The position numbers and the translations under genes are program-made. A DNA stretch of 23,040 nucleotides, taken from positions 1 to 23,040 of the IMG/VR virus record IMGVR_UViG_3300006810_000415. One strand, 5' to 3'. The DNA comes from a virus. Below are positions 1 through 9,790 of this stretch, one piece after another. Position 1 is the stretch's first letter. Each line of letters opens with the position of its first letter. Under the pieces are notes generated by a model. It did not search any database, had not been told where the DNA came from, and worked only from the letters and a program-made list of their open reading frames with translations.

Positions 1-3000
1 ACTCCACTAGATGTTGATGTTCTGCCTATAATAACTTCGCCAGAATTAAAGTTATCATTGGTAGAAACTTTCAAAGTTTCATCGGTTTCATTCCAATCAA
101 CTACTACACCAAAGGAACCATTTGAAGATACGGTTTCTCCTATATTAAAGATATTCTTTTCGAGAAGAACATTAAATATTGGAAATTGTTTTTGGGGAAT
201 AATTCTTCCAGATGAATTTACAATATCAAATGTTCCTGGTATTTCTCTATCGGAAAGAAAGTTTGAAATATTGTAAGAAACAGTAGCCCCAACACCTCCA
301 ATATTAGGGTCAGTATTTACTATAGTAAAAAGAGTATAGTTATAATTTGATGAATTATATCCTTTTGCTGTAGAACCAACGCCAACACTAGTATTCTCAA
401 TAAGAACCTTATCTCCAATATCAAATGGAAAATCAGCTGCATCACTAAAACTAGATCCTAAAGTAACAATAACATCTTTGGAAGAGGGAATAAATCTAAT
501 AGAACTAATACTAACTCCGTTAGTATTATTAATTGGAATGATATTTGGAGTTACATTGTTAATAGCCTTAGTATTCTTTAAAATAGTTACTGTCTTAGAA
601 TCCAAGTTATATCTAAGATCAACATCAGATACAACTTTATTTGTGAGTCCATCTAAAACAATAAGATCTGGTGCAATAGAATATCCTCTACCAACAGATG
701 ATATTCCGATAGATTTGAATGATGCTTGTGGAGTTACCTTCATAACATCAGGAAGTTTTGCGGTAGGTCTTACCGAATAATCATTAGAATATCCAAATCC
801 AATATCATCAATAGTAGTTTTAATAACTTTTCCAATACTACTAGTAGATACTTCTAAAATTTCTCCAGAACCAAGTTTCGAAGATACATTTTCAATCTCT
901 GGAATAGATCTTAAATTAAGACCGCCATAATTTGTAGAAATAGATTCAATTTCACCATATGCATTTGGGGAATTAGTTACATATGTTGTCGAAGAATTTA
1001 TGGTATCATATGAAGACTTTTCGGGGGTATTTGAGAGTATGTAAGTGAAAGATGTTGAAGTAATTCCAGATATTGTATGAGTTCCGTTGTAAACACTCTG
1101 CACAACATTAACTGTGCTACCATCCACTACTTCATTATCTACTATAATTTCTTCCTTAACTGTTGGAATAATACTCAGATTTGTTGGAGTAAGTTTATAG
1201 TATAATTTTCTTGGCGTTGAATCATTTACTCTTAAAGCAACAGTAGCATTTGTATCAATACCAACTCTTCCAGTTCTTACAATTTCTACACGATTTGAGT
1301 CAGTAAATTCAAATGGGAAGTTAAAATTGGGATCAGTGTAAAAATCAAAATTAAACGCAGAATAAAGGATTCCACTGTTAGTAAATGAAAGTGTAGGACT
1401 TGATACGTCAAATAATAAAGTATTTTTGCTTGTTAAATTTATGGAGGGATTTACTGGTAAAATTGATCCATCTGATGCTGATGTTATGTTTATTTCATTT
1501 CTTTCTACTCTGGAGGAATAATAGTAACTATTTGAAAGTTTAATAGTATTTTCATCAACTACAATTACATAATAAATTTCTTCATTAGAAAGTCCACCAG
1601 ATGGCGATGCTGAGGTATAGATTACCTTTTGACTTGTGTAAAGACCATGATTTGGTATCGTTATTGTATTTCTTGTAGGATCAACTGCAGAAGATAAGAA
1701 ATCTAATTTATTGATAATTAATCTTCTATTATAATCATTATAAGAAACTGAAATTTGAGTAGAAATACCTGAAACAACATTTAATATAACAGAATTTCCT
1801 AATGCAAGTCCGTGAGTTGATGCAGTGGAAACGGTTACTTGATTCTTTGAAATATTACCAGTTAAAATGTTTTCATAATTTGTAGTAAAACTATGAATTT
1901 CTCCGCTACCAACACTAGTAAAATACAGAAGATCTGAATCCGTTGATATTCCTGCATAATAACCAGTTGTACCAAGTCCAACTCGATAGGAACTAATACC
2001 AATCAGATCAGAAGTCAATCTGGTCACATAAACAACAGAATTATCTAATAATTGATATGATGAAACACCATCAGTTGAGATTGATATTTGAGTTCCTCCA
2101 TTTGAAGAGTAAATTAACTCATCTCCAGATATTAATTGATGATTTGGGAGATAAATCGATCTTGTTGGAATGGAAATCTGAGTAGCACCAACTCCAGGAT
2201 TTGAGAATGTGAGTGTAGTTGCAACTCCAGGACCAGAAGTAGTTCCTATTCCCAAAGATTCTAATGGATTAAAGTAAAATTCGGTATTTAATTTGTAGTC
2301 ATAGTTATTTTCAATATTCAAATCGATGAATAATTTTCTAGTAACCTCAGTAATTGCAATACCTACAGAATATGTACTAATTCCTGATATTTCTCCGATA
2401 TTTCTAAGAACTCTTACTCTTGAGGACTCTGAATCTACATTTAATATCTTTACTCTTTCATCAAGAACTTGATAAATGTCATTTTCTTTTATAAAGATCT
2501 CTGAGAGATTTCCAATTACATTAAAGTAGGTTACTAAACCAGTATACTCAGTAGATCCAATTCCAGTGGATACAATTAAACTGTTTATACTATTTGAAAT
2601 AGTATCTACCTGAGGGTTCTCAAAATCAGATGTAAAGGTTACAGTATCTCTATTATTAAAATAGTGAGGTATAGTTGAAAATGCAACATATCCATTTGAT
2701 GATGGATAGAATTCTAAGTTTGTTAATTCTGAAGAAGCTACACTAACAGAACTTACTGTTTTTCCTTTAATGAGAGAGACACTAGATGCTGGTTTTTTGG
2801 ATGAAAGATCTACCTCTTTAAAAATAATCTTATCGCCAACTTGATAATTGGTTCCTCCAGTCAGAATACCAACCGAACTTATAGTGCCACTTGATACCGA
2901 CTTTACGCGAGATATTTGCTCCCTAACTTTATTTGGATCATATAAGAATCGATAACCACTATTAGAATTTGTAATATTATATGGTGTAGTGTTACGAATC

Positions 3001-3590
3001 CAATTAGTTTCGTTAATATTAATGTCTTCTTGATTAGAAGATTTTAAGAAATTGAATGTTTCTGGTTTTGATTTATATGTGTTTCCGATGAAGTATGGGA
3101 ATACTGGTGATTTATAATTTCTAAAAACTCCTACCGAATCTACCTGGTTGGAACTAATAGTAGTAAAATATGCATAAACACCATTAGGATACTCCGGAGT
3201 TACGCAGAATCTTCCATTATTTTCATCTAGATCTCCATCACCAACAAATTCATAATCTTCAACGAAAAATCCAGCAGGATACAGTGTAGTGCTTGGTCTG
3301 TTTGTTTGAAGATTTAATCTATAACCGGATACCATCGATCTAACAGATCCACCAGTGATTGATGAATATCCATATGGACCATAAATTGGATTTCCATCAT
3401 AAGCCCATCCAATAATAGGAGAGTGTGCGTTTGATGTTACTTCCTTACCATTAATGACTTGTAAATCTGGTTGATAAAAAATCTGACCGTTTCTATATCT
3501 TGTTCCAAGAACTGAAGACCTTAATTTTCTTGGAATAAAGATGGAAATACTGAAGACCGAACCCAGAGAAACTATCTCCCAATACACCAT
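1..3590 (-). CDS. Giant virion structural protein, downstream part (YHYH-like motif), partial at left edge
   Basis: The minus frame is open from about 3590 to the left edge (roughly 1196 codons, no stop found) and so lacks its C-terminus here. Reading from the ATG at 3588-3590, residues about 59-75 are IIGWAYDGNPIYGPYGY, a YHYH-type motif known from cyanophage structural proteins. The rest is Ser/Thr/Asn/Gly-rich beta-repeat sequence with motifs such as GLYTSQKVIY and GRGYSIAPDL, like those in the gene just upstream. It overlaps that gene by 98 nt in another frame, and no Shine-Dalgarno sequence precedes the ATG. I infer that it is the second half of one baseplate protein whose frame shifts near 3520. 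A genuinely separate gene starting at 3590 is the alternative. It probably acts in or on the baseplate. Confidence 0.7.
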   Translation of the reverse strand, partial: MVYWEIVSLGSVFSISIFIPRKLRSSVLGTRYRNGQIFYQPDLQVINGKEVTSNAHSPIIGWAYDGNPIYGPYGYSSITGGSVRSMVSGYRLNLQTNRPSTTLYPAGFFVEDYEFVGDGDLDENNGRFCVTPEYPNGVYAYFTTISSNQVDSVGVFRNYKSPVFPYFIGNTYKSKPETFNFLKSSNQEDININETNWIRNTTPYNITNSNSGYRFLYDPNKVREQISRVKSVSSGTISSVGILTGGTNYQVGDKIIFKEVDLSSKKPASSVSLIKGKTVSSVSVASSELTNLEFYPSSNGYVAFSTIPHYFNNRDTVTFTSDFENPQVDTISNSINSLIVSTGIGSTEYTGLVTYFNVIGNLSEIFIKENDIYQVLDERVKILNVDSESSRVRVLRNIGEISGISTYSVGIAITEVTRKLFIDLNIENNYDYKLNTEFYFNPLESLGIGTTSGPGVATTLTFSNPGVGATQISIPTRSIYLPNHQLISGDELIYSSNGGTQISISTDGVSSYQLLDNSVVYVTRLTSDLIGISSYRVGLGTTGYYAGISTDSDLLYFTSVGSGEIHSFTTNYENILTGNISKNQVTVSTASTHGLALGNSVILNVVSGISTQISVSYNDYNRRLIINKLDFLSSAVDPTRNTITIPNHGLYTSQKVIYTSASPSGGLSNEEIYYVIVVDENTIKLSNSYYYSSRVERNEINITSASDGSILPVNPSINLTSKNTLLFDVSSPTLSFTNSGILYSAFNFDFYTDPNFNFPFEFTDSNRVEIVRTGRVGIDTNATVALRVNDSTPRKLYYKLTPTNLSIIPTVKEEIIVDNEVVDGSTVNVVQSVYNGTHTISGITSTSFTYILSNTPEKSSYDTINSSTTYVTNSPNAYGEIESISTNYGGLNLRSIPEIENVSSKLGSGEILEVSTSSIGKVIKTTIDDIGFGYSNDYSVRPTAKLPDVMKVTPQASFKSIGISSVGRGYSIAPDLIVLDGLTNKVVSDVDLRYNLDSKTVTILKNTKAINNVTPNIIPINNTNGVSISSIRFIPSSKDVIVTLGSSFSDAADFPFDIGDKVLIENTSVGVGSTAKGYNSSNYNYTLFTIVNTDPNIGGVGATVSYNISNFLSDREIPGTFDIVNSSGRIIPQKQFPIFNVLLEKNIFNIGETVSSNGSFGVVVDWNETDETLKVSTNDNFNSGEVIIGRTSTSSG

Positions 3591-6500
3591 CATCATCAGT
3601 GATTTGATTTGTTTGTAAAAATCTTTCAAATAAGTTAACATTCCAAGATTTAATGGTACACTCAAATTTTGCCGATAACCCTGCAGCCGTTACTTCAATA
3701 CTAGTATCAGAATCTAAATATCCAACACCACCAAAAACTATAGTTACTGATGTTATAGTTCCATTTGAAATTATTGGAGTTAATAATGCACCAGACCCAC
3801 TTCCACTAACAGTTATATTTGGTGGCGAGTTATAATTTGTTCCAGGATTATTAACAATAACATTAACAATAGAACCATTATTAATTACAGGAGTTAGTTG
3901 AGCACCACTTCCATTTAAAAGTAAAAATTCAGGTTGTCTATTGTGATTTAAAATATCATCAGATCCAAAATTATTTCCGCCACTTTGAACATGGACAGAA
4001 TCAATACTTCCTCTAAAAACTGGTTGAAGAGTTGCGTTAAAATCTTGGCCTGTTAAAGTCGAAACACCTATTACCCCAGATACAGTTACCGTTATAGATT
4101 CGTAATTAAAAATATGAATACCACTTCCAACACTTATAAGATCTACATAATTTTTGGTGATATAATTTAGGTCGATTGGTTGTGTTGTAGAGGTTCCAAC
4201 CAAAGATAATTTAAAACTATCATCATCAATTTTAGTTACATAATATGTTGAAGTTGACGATAATCCTACTATAGGACTTTCTGTAAAATCATAAGTTAAA
4301 ACTTCTCCGTTCTGATATCCATGGTTCTGGATATTAATAGTATTAGAAGCAGTATTAATTCCAGATACTGTAGAAGTTCTCTTTTTGTTTTCATAATTAG
4401 AACCTGGATTGATTACCGTAATCGATCCAATTTTTCTTTTCTTATTGGAAGATTTAAATCTTTGAATACCACTTCCATTATTTGCAAGAGAAACCGTATT
4501 TACTCCAAGAATGCTATCAGAGTACGTAGAGTGAAGTTTGATGCTGTTAGAGTCGATTACAGATACGAAGTACGACGAATTTGTAGATAGTCCAGCAACA
4601 ACAGTTTGACCCTGAGGATCATATACAACCTGCTCATAATCTCTAAACTTATGATCTTCAATAAATGAGATTTCTCCTGTAGTTGCATTTATTGCACCAG
4701 AAGTTGGACTTGCGTTAAAGAATGCAAGATGATCAAAAGATACTAGATTAGCCTTTGCTTCTGCTAAAGAACCATTACCACCAGAGATTTTGATTCTTGG
4801 TTCTTCTAGGTAATCAAATCCACCATCTACAACGTCTATTCTTTCTAAACTTCCCTTTACATTACAGTAAGCAGTTGCACCAGAACCTACAGCATCTGAA
4901 ACATGAAGGATAGGGGGGTTAATAATATCGTAACCAGAGCCAGTTGACGTTACTGAGATCTCATCAATTGGACCATAAAAGACGTTATTTGTAGATTTGT
5001 AATTTAGTACTTCGACACCATTTACAAGAACACCAATTGCTCCAGGCAAAGTTTGGAATTTATTTTCATCATCCACCGGATCAGATATTTTTCTGATTAG
5101 TTTCTGTGGTTCAAGTTGCTTTGTTTCTAATGAATCTGAAACGAAAAAAGAAAATTCTAACTTATTATTAGAGACAGTTCCTGATACAGATACAACTTTG
5201 TTTGTATAGAGATTTGCTCTACTTTTTGCTAACTGTATTGTTGAACTATCAACTTTTCTTACAAAATAAAATCCATCATCTATTCCAAGGTTGTTACCTA
5301 TACCATTAGACCTATAATAAACACCGTCTCCCGTATAGAACGGATGATTTGTAATCGTCAAATTAGTTCCACTAAAACTTCCAGAAAAAGTTACTGACCT
5401 ATCATTTACTGCTATCTTTTGATCGAGATAAGTTGGTAATGATGGAGATGCAACATATAAAGATCTCTCCTTATCTGAATAAACATTCTGTACATTTGTT
5501 GTGTGCTTATTAAGAGTAGGGTAATTGCTAGAATCAAATCTAGACAAAACTTTACTTAGATCATAAACTTGAGATGGACTTAAAGAACCTTGACCAGAAA
5601 CTACGATTGACTTTTGATTTCTGTAAGAGATTACAACACCAAAAACTTCTGTTCCAGGTCTTCCAAATGAGGGAAGTATAGAAACTCTATCTCCAATTAC
5701 AAAGGAATGGTCATCGTAAAAATTAATGGCATATGAATTATTTGACGAATCGAGTAATTCGACTGATTTCGTTGTATATGTTGTTGATACGTTAAAAAAC
5801 CAGTTGTTGAATTTATATTCTTCTAAATTGCCACCAAGTGTTTTTATTTTAATCGGATCACCTGCAGAAAAAGAGATATTGTGATTCTGAAGTTCAATAT
5901 CAGATAATACACCGGTTACTCTAAACTTTACAACTTCTTGAGAATCATCATACCCATATGCATATGCATTTGATTTTATTTCAGTTCCACTTGGAATTTC
6001 TTGAGTAATTCCTGTACAGTTTAAAAATTGAGTGAGAGTTTTGTCTGTATATGTTATTATAATCTGAGACCCATTTTCTAAATCTACAATCAACTCTCCA
6101 GATTGGGGGAATCCAACTGTAGAATCTACATCGAGTGAAGTAAAATTAGGAGTAAATTCACCAACACTGAGATCAGTATCTCTAATATCAGTTATCAATA
6201 AAGTTTTTGGATGAATTGAAAATTCACCAAAAATTGTTCCATCAACATCAATATCTCTTTGATATCCAATATCTAAACTAAGAACATAATAATCTTTCTC
6301 TGCCCTTTGGATTCTTTCTACCTGAGTTACAGTCCCTCTTGCTTTGGGTAGAAAAGAATTTTCATCCTGATAAACAGTTCTGTTAACTAATTGATTTATA
6401 TCTCCATCTATCGATTCTACAACCAAATCCTTAGTTACTCTATATTGAGCATTAGATGGTTGAATCAAATAATCTTGTGGCCTTATGACGGTGATATCTT

Positions 6501-7140
6501 CTCCATATAAAGCCCTGAATAAAATCTCAAAAGATCCTTCAGTTCCTTTTGACGAATAAAAATCTACTGCCTGCTTAATAAAGAGACCATCATTTAATCC
6601 AGTAAAAAGTGTTCTGTCTTCAAATCCAGGAATTACTTGCGTCTTTAGTTTGGTAAAAAACTTTTGTAAGAAAAGAATACTAAGATTTTTTACCGTTGAT
6701 AGTGAATTGTGCTCTTCTACAGAAGAATTTGAGAATACAAGTTCATCAGGATTTGATGGATTATCTAATGATGTTATTCCACTAAAACCTCTAATACATC
6801 CAGTAAAAGAAGTTGCAGTTTTTCCGGTATATGTTATGATCTCTGAATCAATTAAAAGAAGACCGTAAGAATCTGGAAATCCAGCAGTAGAGACTACGTT
6901 AATGCTAGTATCAAAAAAAGATACGTTAGATGTGAGAGTAGTAGAATCGATTAAATTTGATAACGTATCTACTTTTACATACTGATCTAAATTAGATGCT
7001 AAATCATATACTGATCCTTGACTTTCTAGTGAAAGATAGTATTGTTTCAAAAATTCAGAAACTAAAGGAAATTCATCCCTTACAAACTCTGGAAGTTGAT
7101 TGTCTACAACTGAACTGATTTTGATTCTTGTTTCTGCCAT
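3493..7140 (-). CDS. Giant baseplate structural protein, N-terminal part (gp7 position)
   Basis: This 1215-aa product begins MAETRIKISSVVDNQLPEFV and lies 4 nt after gp6, where T4 has gene 7. The N-terminal ~300 residues are a mixed domain. The remainder is built of recurring beta modules with the pattern Val-x-Gly-Gly-x-x-Tyr followed by PP-x-I-x-VSG-x-GSGA (for example TNYNSPPNITVSGSGSGA). These resemble repeats in large cyanophage virion proteins. The C-terminus, about from QYFHLY, runs into an atypical tail SKKIKVFSSWNKI, while another frame continues with FIPRKLRSSVLG. The natural C-terminus may therefore be lost through a frameshift. The role as a baseplate wedge or peripheral component is inferred from position; I do not recognise direct similarity to T4 gp7. 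Confidence 0.8.
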   Translation of the reverse strand: MAETRIKISSVVDNQLPEFVRDEFPLVSEFLKQYYLSLESQGSVYDLASNLDQYVKVDTLSNLIDSTTLTSNVSFFDTSINVVSTAGFPDSYGLLLIDSEIITYTGKTATSFTGCIRGFSGITSLDNPSNPDELVFSNSSVEEHNSLSTVKNLSILFLQKFFTKLKTQVIPGFEDRTLFTGLNDGLFIKQAVDFYSSKGTEGSFEILFRALYGEDITVIRPQDYLIQPSNAQYRVTKDLVVESIDGDINQLVNRTVYQDENSFLPKARGTVTQVERIQRAEKDYYVLSLDIGYQRDIDVDGTIFGEFSIHPKTLLITDIRDTDLSVGEFTPNFTSLDVDSTVGFPQSGELIVDLENGSQIIITYTDKTLTQFLNCTGITQEIPSGTEIKSNAYAYGYDDSQEVVKFRVTGVLSDIELQNHNISFSAGDPIKIKTLGGNLEEYKFNNWFFNVSTTYTTKSVELLDSSNNSYAINFYDDHSFVIGDRVSILPSFGRPGTEVFGVVISYRNQKSIVVSGQGSLSPSQVYDLSKVLSRFDSSNYPTLNKHTTNVQNVYSDKERSLYVASPSLPTYLDQKIAVNDRSVTFSGSFSGTNLTITNHPFYTGDGVYYRSNGIGNNLGIDDGFYFVRKVDSSTIQLAKSRANLYTNKVVSVSGTVSNNKLEFSFFVSDSLETKQLEPQKLIRKISDPVDDENKFQTLPGAIGVLVNGVEVLNYKSTNNVFYGPIDEISVTSTGSGYDIINPPILHVSDAVGSGATAYCNVKGSLERIDVVDGGFDYLEEPRIKISGGNGSLAEAKANLVSFDHLAFFNASPTSGAINATTGEISFIEDHKFRDYEQVVYDPQGQTVVAGLSTNSSYFVSVIDSNSIKLHSTYSDSILGVNTVSLANNGSGIQRFKSSNKKRKIGSITVINPGSNYENKKRTSTVSGINTASNTINIQNHGYQNGEVLTYDFTESPIVGLSSTSTYYVTKIDDDSFKLSLVGTSTTQPIDLNYITKNYVDLISVGSGIHIFNYESITVTVSGVIGVSTLTGQDFNATLQPVFRGSIDSVHVQSGGNNFGSDDILNHNRQPEFLLLNGSGAQLTPVINNGSIVNVIVNNPGTNYNSPPNITVSGSGSGALLTPIISNGTITSVTIVFGGVGYLDSDTSIEVTAAGLSAKFECTIKSWNVNLFERFLQTNQITDDDGVLGDSFSGFGLQYFHLYSKKIKVFSSWNKI

Positions 7141-7144
7141 TTTG

Positions 7145-9055
7145 TTATATTCTTACGAGGTCTCCGTTGGAATAACTTGAAGTTACCGTATATGTTGATC
7201 CAGAGATATCAGAACCTGAAGATATTTCATCTGATACCATATTTAACACACTGGAAGATGGGTCTAATTGTAGATATAAATCTTGTAATCCAATTACATC
7301 ATTAGATCTTGGTGATACTGAAATTTGAATTATAGATTCTCCCCCAATATTTTTCGAAGTGGAGGTAATGTTGACGGGATTTAATATAATTTCTCCCCTT
7401 TCATAATCAATCCTACCAACATTATTTCTTACAACGGTGGGAGTGTTTGAAGATGTTATGGTAAAGAAGAATATGGATCCAGTTCTTCCATCAGAATTTG
7501 GAATATCCGACATATACACTGTCCCATTTACCGAACTTATAGTAAACCCTGAGGACTTAATGTTATATCCACTCATCTTTCCAATATGGAAAGCATTTCC
7601 ATAACATACTTCATAATCAGCAAATTGGTTGAGTGCAGGCTTCATGTCTCTTCTCATAACAATCTTTGTTATGTTTGATGTAATTGCACTATTACTATCA
7701 TCAATCAACTTTAAGAACTTACTATACTTGAATCTTGCACCATACTTATTCAGTTCCGATGAATTGGCATATTGGTTAATATTGGTTGATACAATTGTTT
7801 GCAAGTAATCTGCACTTGGTGCTGCATTTGTATTATAATAAACAGAAGAGTCGAACTCCACATAGAGATACTTTAAATCTAAAATTTCGGGAACAATTCC
7901 AGCAACACTATACTTTCTCAAACTGTTACGAATATTTTCTTTTACCTGACTCGAAACGAATGTTCCATTTATTGGTTTAATTGAAATATAAACCTTTCCA
8001 AATCTTGGTGGATTTAAATCTTCACCACCAAAGACAGAAACTGATTCTGTTTCTGGATAGATCGTTGGAATAATAGTTTCATAATCTGTTGCTGTTACTG
8101 CTCTATTCTGCGAAGAATATATTCTTGGAGCATACTTCTTAATAGAATCAACAGATTCTATATTTTGACCACCTCTGGATTGAGTATTAGTTGTTAAAAG
8201 TGAAATTCCAGTAGTAACAACACGATTATTGTTATCAACTATCCTGCCGTTAAATGTGAACGATGAAACTCCATTTGCATCTTCACCTGTAGTAGTAACA
8301 TAAGATACTTCGATATAGTTTTGATCATCAAGTTTAACCCCAAATACTCCATCACCAAAGATAAGTTCATATCTCTGATCTTCAATTTCTTGATTAAAGA
8401 AAACTCTAGAATTTGAATCTACATCAAGTAAACTAGTAGATAAAGAGAACTTACGAGTTACACTACTTGATTGAGTGTTTCTTACTAAAACTGAGATTGA
8501 TTGTGTATCAATATCAGAGTTATCTAAAATATATCTTTGATTCGGATCGTTAGCATTAACTGTAAAGGTTTTTACTAAGAAAGTTCCCTCATAAACAGAA
8601 ATATTCTCAAATAATGCAATTCCATTTATTACAGGCCTTGTGACATCCTCAGGAACTGTAAAAGTATAACTCTGATTACCAAAGGTACTACTAGACGTAC
8701 ATACCGTACCCTTTTTAAGGGTAAGAGTTAAAGGTCTTGTTGTAAACCCTGTGGTATCTACAAAGAAAGATATATTTGCTCTTGCTGATGTTTTTGAGCG
8801 AGGAACATAACCAATATTTCTTGCAAGAGAAACTACATTTTCTCTTAAAGTGGCACTATCAATAAACACCTCATTACTAATCATATTAGCATTATATGAT
8901 GTAATGTAAGTGTTGTATGCTAGAACATCTATTAGTGTTGATAGAGTCGATCCTTCAAAATCATAATCAGTAAAATTTGAATTCGATCTTAGGTAATCCT
9001 TAATCGAAGTCTTTATTTGATCGAAGTCTAAGTTAGTGAAGTTTACTAGTGCCAT
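7145..9055 (-). CDS. 6: Baseplate wedge subunit gp6
   Basis: The 636-aa product is close in length to T4 gp6 (660 aa). It has the typical cyanophage N-terminus (FTNLDFDQIKTSIKDYLRSN), then FEGSTLSTLIDVLAYNTYITSYNANMI-type helices near residues 35-60, and a central baseplate J-like region (YAPRIYSSQNRAVTATDYE near residue 310). gp6 forms the ring of dimers that ties the six wedges of the contractile-tail baseplate together. The start codon overlaps the gp25 stop (TAATG), so the two are probably translationally coupled. The order gp25-gp6-giant structural protein is the usual one in T4-like cyanophages. Confidence 0.95.
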   Translation of the reverse strand: MALVNFTNLDFDQIKTSIKDYLRSNSNFTDYDFEGSTLSTLIDVLAYNTYITSYNANMISNEVFIDSATLRENVVSLARNIGYVPRSKTSARANISFFVDTTGFTTRPLTLTLKKGTVCTSSSTFGNQSYTFTVPEDVTRPVINGIALFENISVYEGTFLVKTFTVNANDPNQRYILDNSDIDTQSISVLVRNTQSSSVTRKFSLSTSLLDVDSNSRVFFNQEIEDQRYELIFGDGVFGVKLDDQNYIEVSYVTTTGEDANGVSSFTFNGRIVDNNNRVVTTGISLLTTNTQSRGGQNIESVDSIKKYAPRIYSSQNRAVTATDYETIIPTIYPETESVSVFGGEDLNPPRFGKVYISIKPINGTFVSSQVKENIRNSLRKYSVAGIVPEILDLKYLYVEFDSSVYYNTNAAPSADYLQTIVSTNINQYANSSELNKYGARFKYSKFLKLIDDSNSAITSNITKIVMRRDMKPALNQFADYEVCYGNAFHIGKMSGYNIKSSGFTISSVNGTVYMSDIPNSDGRTGSIFFFTITSSNTPTVVRNNVGRIDYERGEIILNPVNITSTSKNIGGESIIQISVSPRSNDVIGLQDLYLQLDPSSSVLNMVSDEISSGSDISGSTYTVTSSYSNGDLVRI

Positions 9056-9456
9056 TATCGTGTTGGCTGTAATGCAAATGATAATTCTTGAGGTAATACA
9101 TCAATTCCAACAATATAATAATTAATTGTTACATTAAATTCATTATTATCATAATTTGGAAAAACATCAACGGATATCAAGTCAACTCTCGGTTCGTAAT
9201 TATTGATGGTATTAGTGATTTCATCCTTAATAACAGATGCAGAAATCTCATCCATATTTTCAAATAGTGTTTGAGACACCCTAGAACCAAGATTTTGATT
9301 GAAAAATCTTTCTCCAGGAAGTGTAAAGATGAGATTTCTGATCGAACGAGCAATAGCGGTCTCATTCTTGATCGAAATTATATCATTATTCAGGGGATTT
9401 GCCTGAAATGACATACTAATATCTTTGAAACCTCTACTTAGCCGTTCTACAGGCAT
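9055..9456 (-). CDS. 25: Baseplate wedge subunit gp25 (GPW/gp25 family)
   Basis: The product is 133 aa; T4 gp25 is 132 aa. The family signature is clear: FKDISMSFQANPLNND near residues 10-25, then ARSIRNLIFTLPGERFFNQNLGS near 35-58 and YEPRVDLISVDV near 88-99. gp25 sits at the wedge-tube-sheath junction, where it starts sheath polymerisation, and is homologous to type VI secretion TssE. It is the first gene of the baseplate block here, with a late-promoter-like AATAAATA 22 nt upstream of its ATG. Its stop overlaps the gp6 start. Confidence 0.95.
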   Translation of the reverse strand: MPVERLSRGFKDISMSFQANPLNNDIISIKNETAIARSIRNLIFTLPGERFFNQNLGSRVSQTLFENMDEISASVIKDEITNTINNYEPRVDLISVDVFPNYDNNEFNVTINYYIVGIDVLPQELSFALQPTR

Positions 9457-9477
9457 AAAAATATTATGAATCTATCT

Positions 9478-9485
9478 TATTTATT
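9478..9485 (-). promoter_or_regulatory. T4-type late promoter candidate upstream of gp25
   Basis: The minus strand reads AATAAATA, matching the NATAAATA form of the T4-like late promoter reported for cyanophages. It lies about 22 nt before the gp25 ATG and overlaps the stop of the preceding small gene. The match is by eye only, and the sequence around it is AT-rich. Confidence 0.5.
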
Positions 9486-9738
9486 CGGGTTTTTTCGATT
9501 CATAAAGTGGTTCTGTACCATACTCCCAGTCATCATAGTCTTCATCGTTGCGAATTTTTTCATGAATTTCATTTTGATGAAAGAAATCGTGCTTTTTGGG
9601 AGTGAGATCGTCATTATTGATCTCTCTAAGCATCTTTTTATCTTGAATTTTTTTAAAAATACCATAATCTGATGTTAAATTGGTAGTTCCCCAAAGTTCA
9701 TACATGTAATTGGGGTCACGATCTGATGGTTTTCCCAT
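9481..9738 (-). CDS. Small charged protein of unknown function (85 aa)
   Basis: This is an 85-aa, highly charged, probably soluble protein (MGKPSDRDPNYMYELWGTT at the start, acidic DEDYDDWEYG near the end). The ATG has a good ribosome binding site, AGGAG, about 7 nt upstream. It has no membrane segment or motif I recognise. It sits immediately before gp25, a position where cyanophages often carry a small conserved gene, so a late or virion-related role is possible but unproven. Its TAA overlaps the putative late promoter of gp25. Confidence 0.75.
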   Translation of the reverse strand: MGKPSDRDPNYMYELWGTTNLTSDYGIFKKIQDKKMLREINNDDLTPKKHDFFHQNEIHEKIRNDEDYDDWEYGTEPLYESKKPE

Positions 9739-9790
9739 TTTTGCTCTCCTGATTTGTTAAATCGGAACTTTTTACGGGGTTTCTATCCCG
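9739..9790 (-). other. Intergenic leader with two small inverted repeats
   Basis: The minus strand contains ACGGG/CCCGT arms and then GATTT-aac-AAATC just before the AGGAG ribosome binding site of the 85-aa gene. No T-run follows the first hairpin, so it is not a convincing terminator. It may be an mRNA-stability or translation-control structure. Confidence 0.3.

Noticed and set aside
58-780. Plus-strand ORFs of 72 and 100 codons
   Set aside because: They are antisense to the long structural reading frame and have low-complexity composition.
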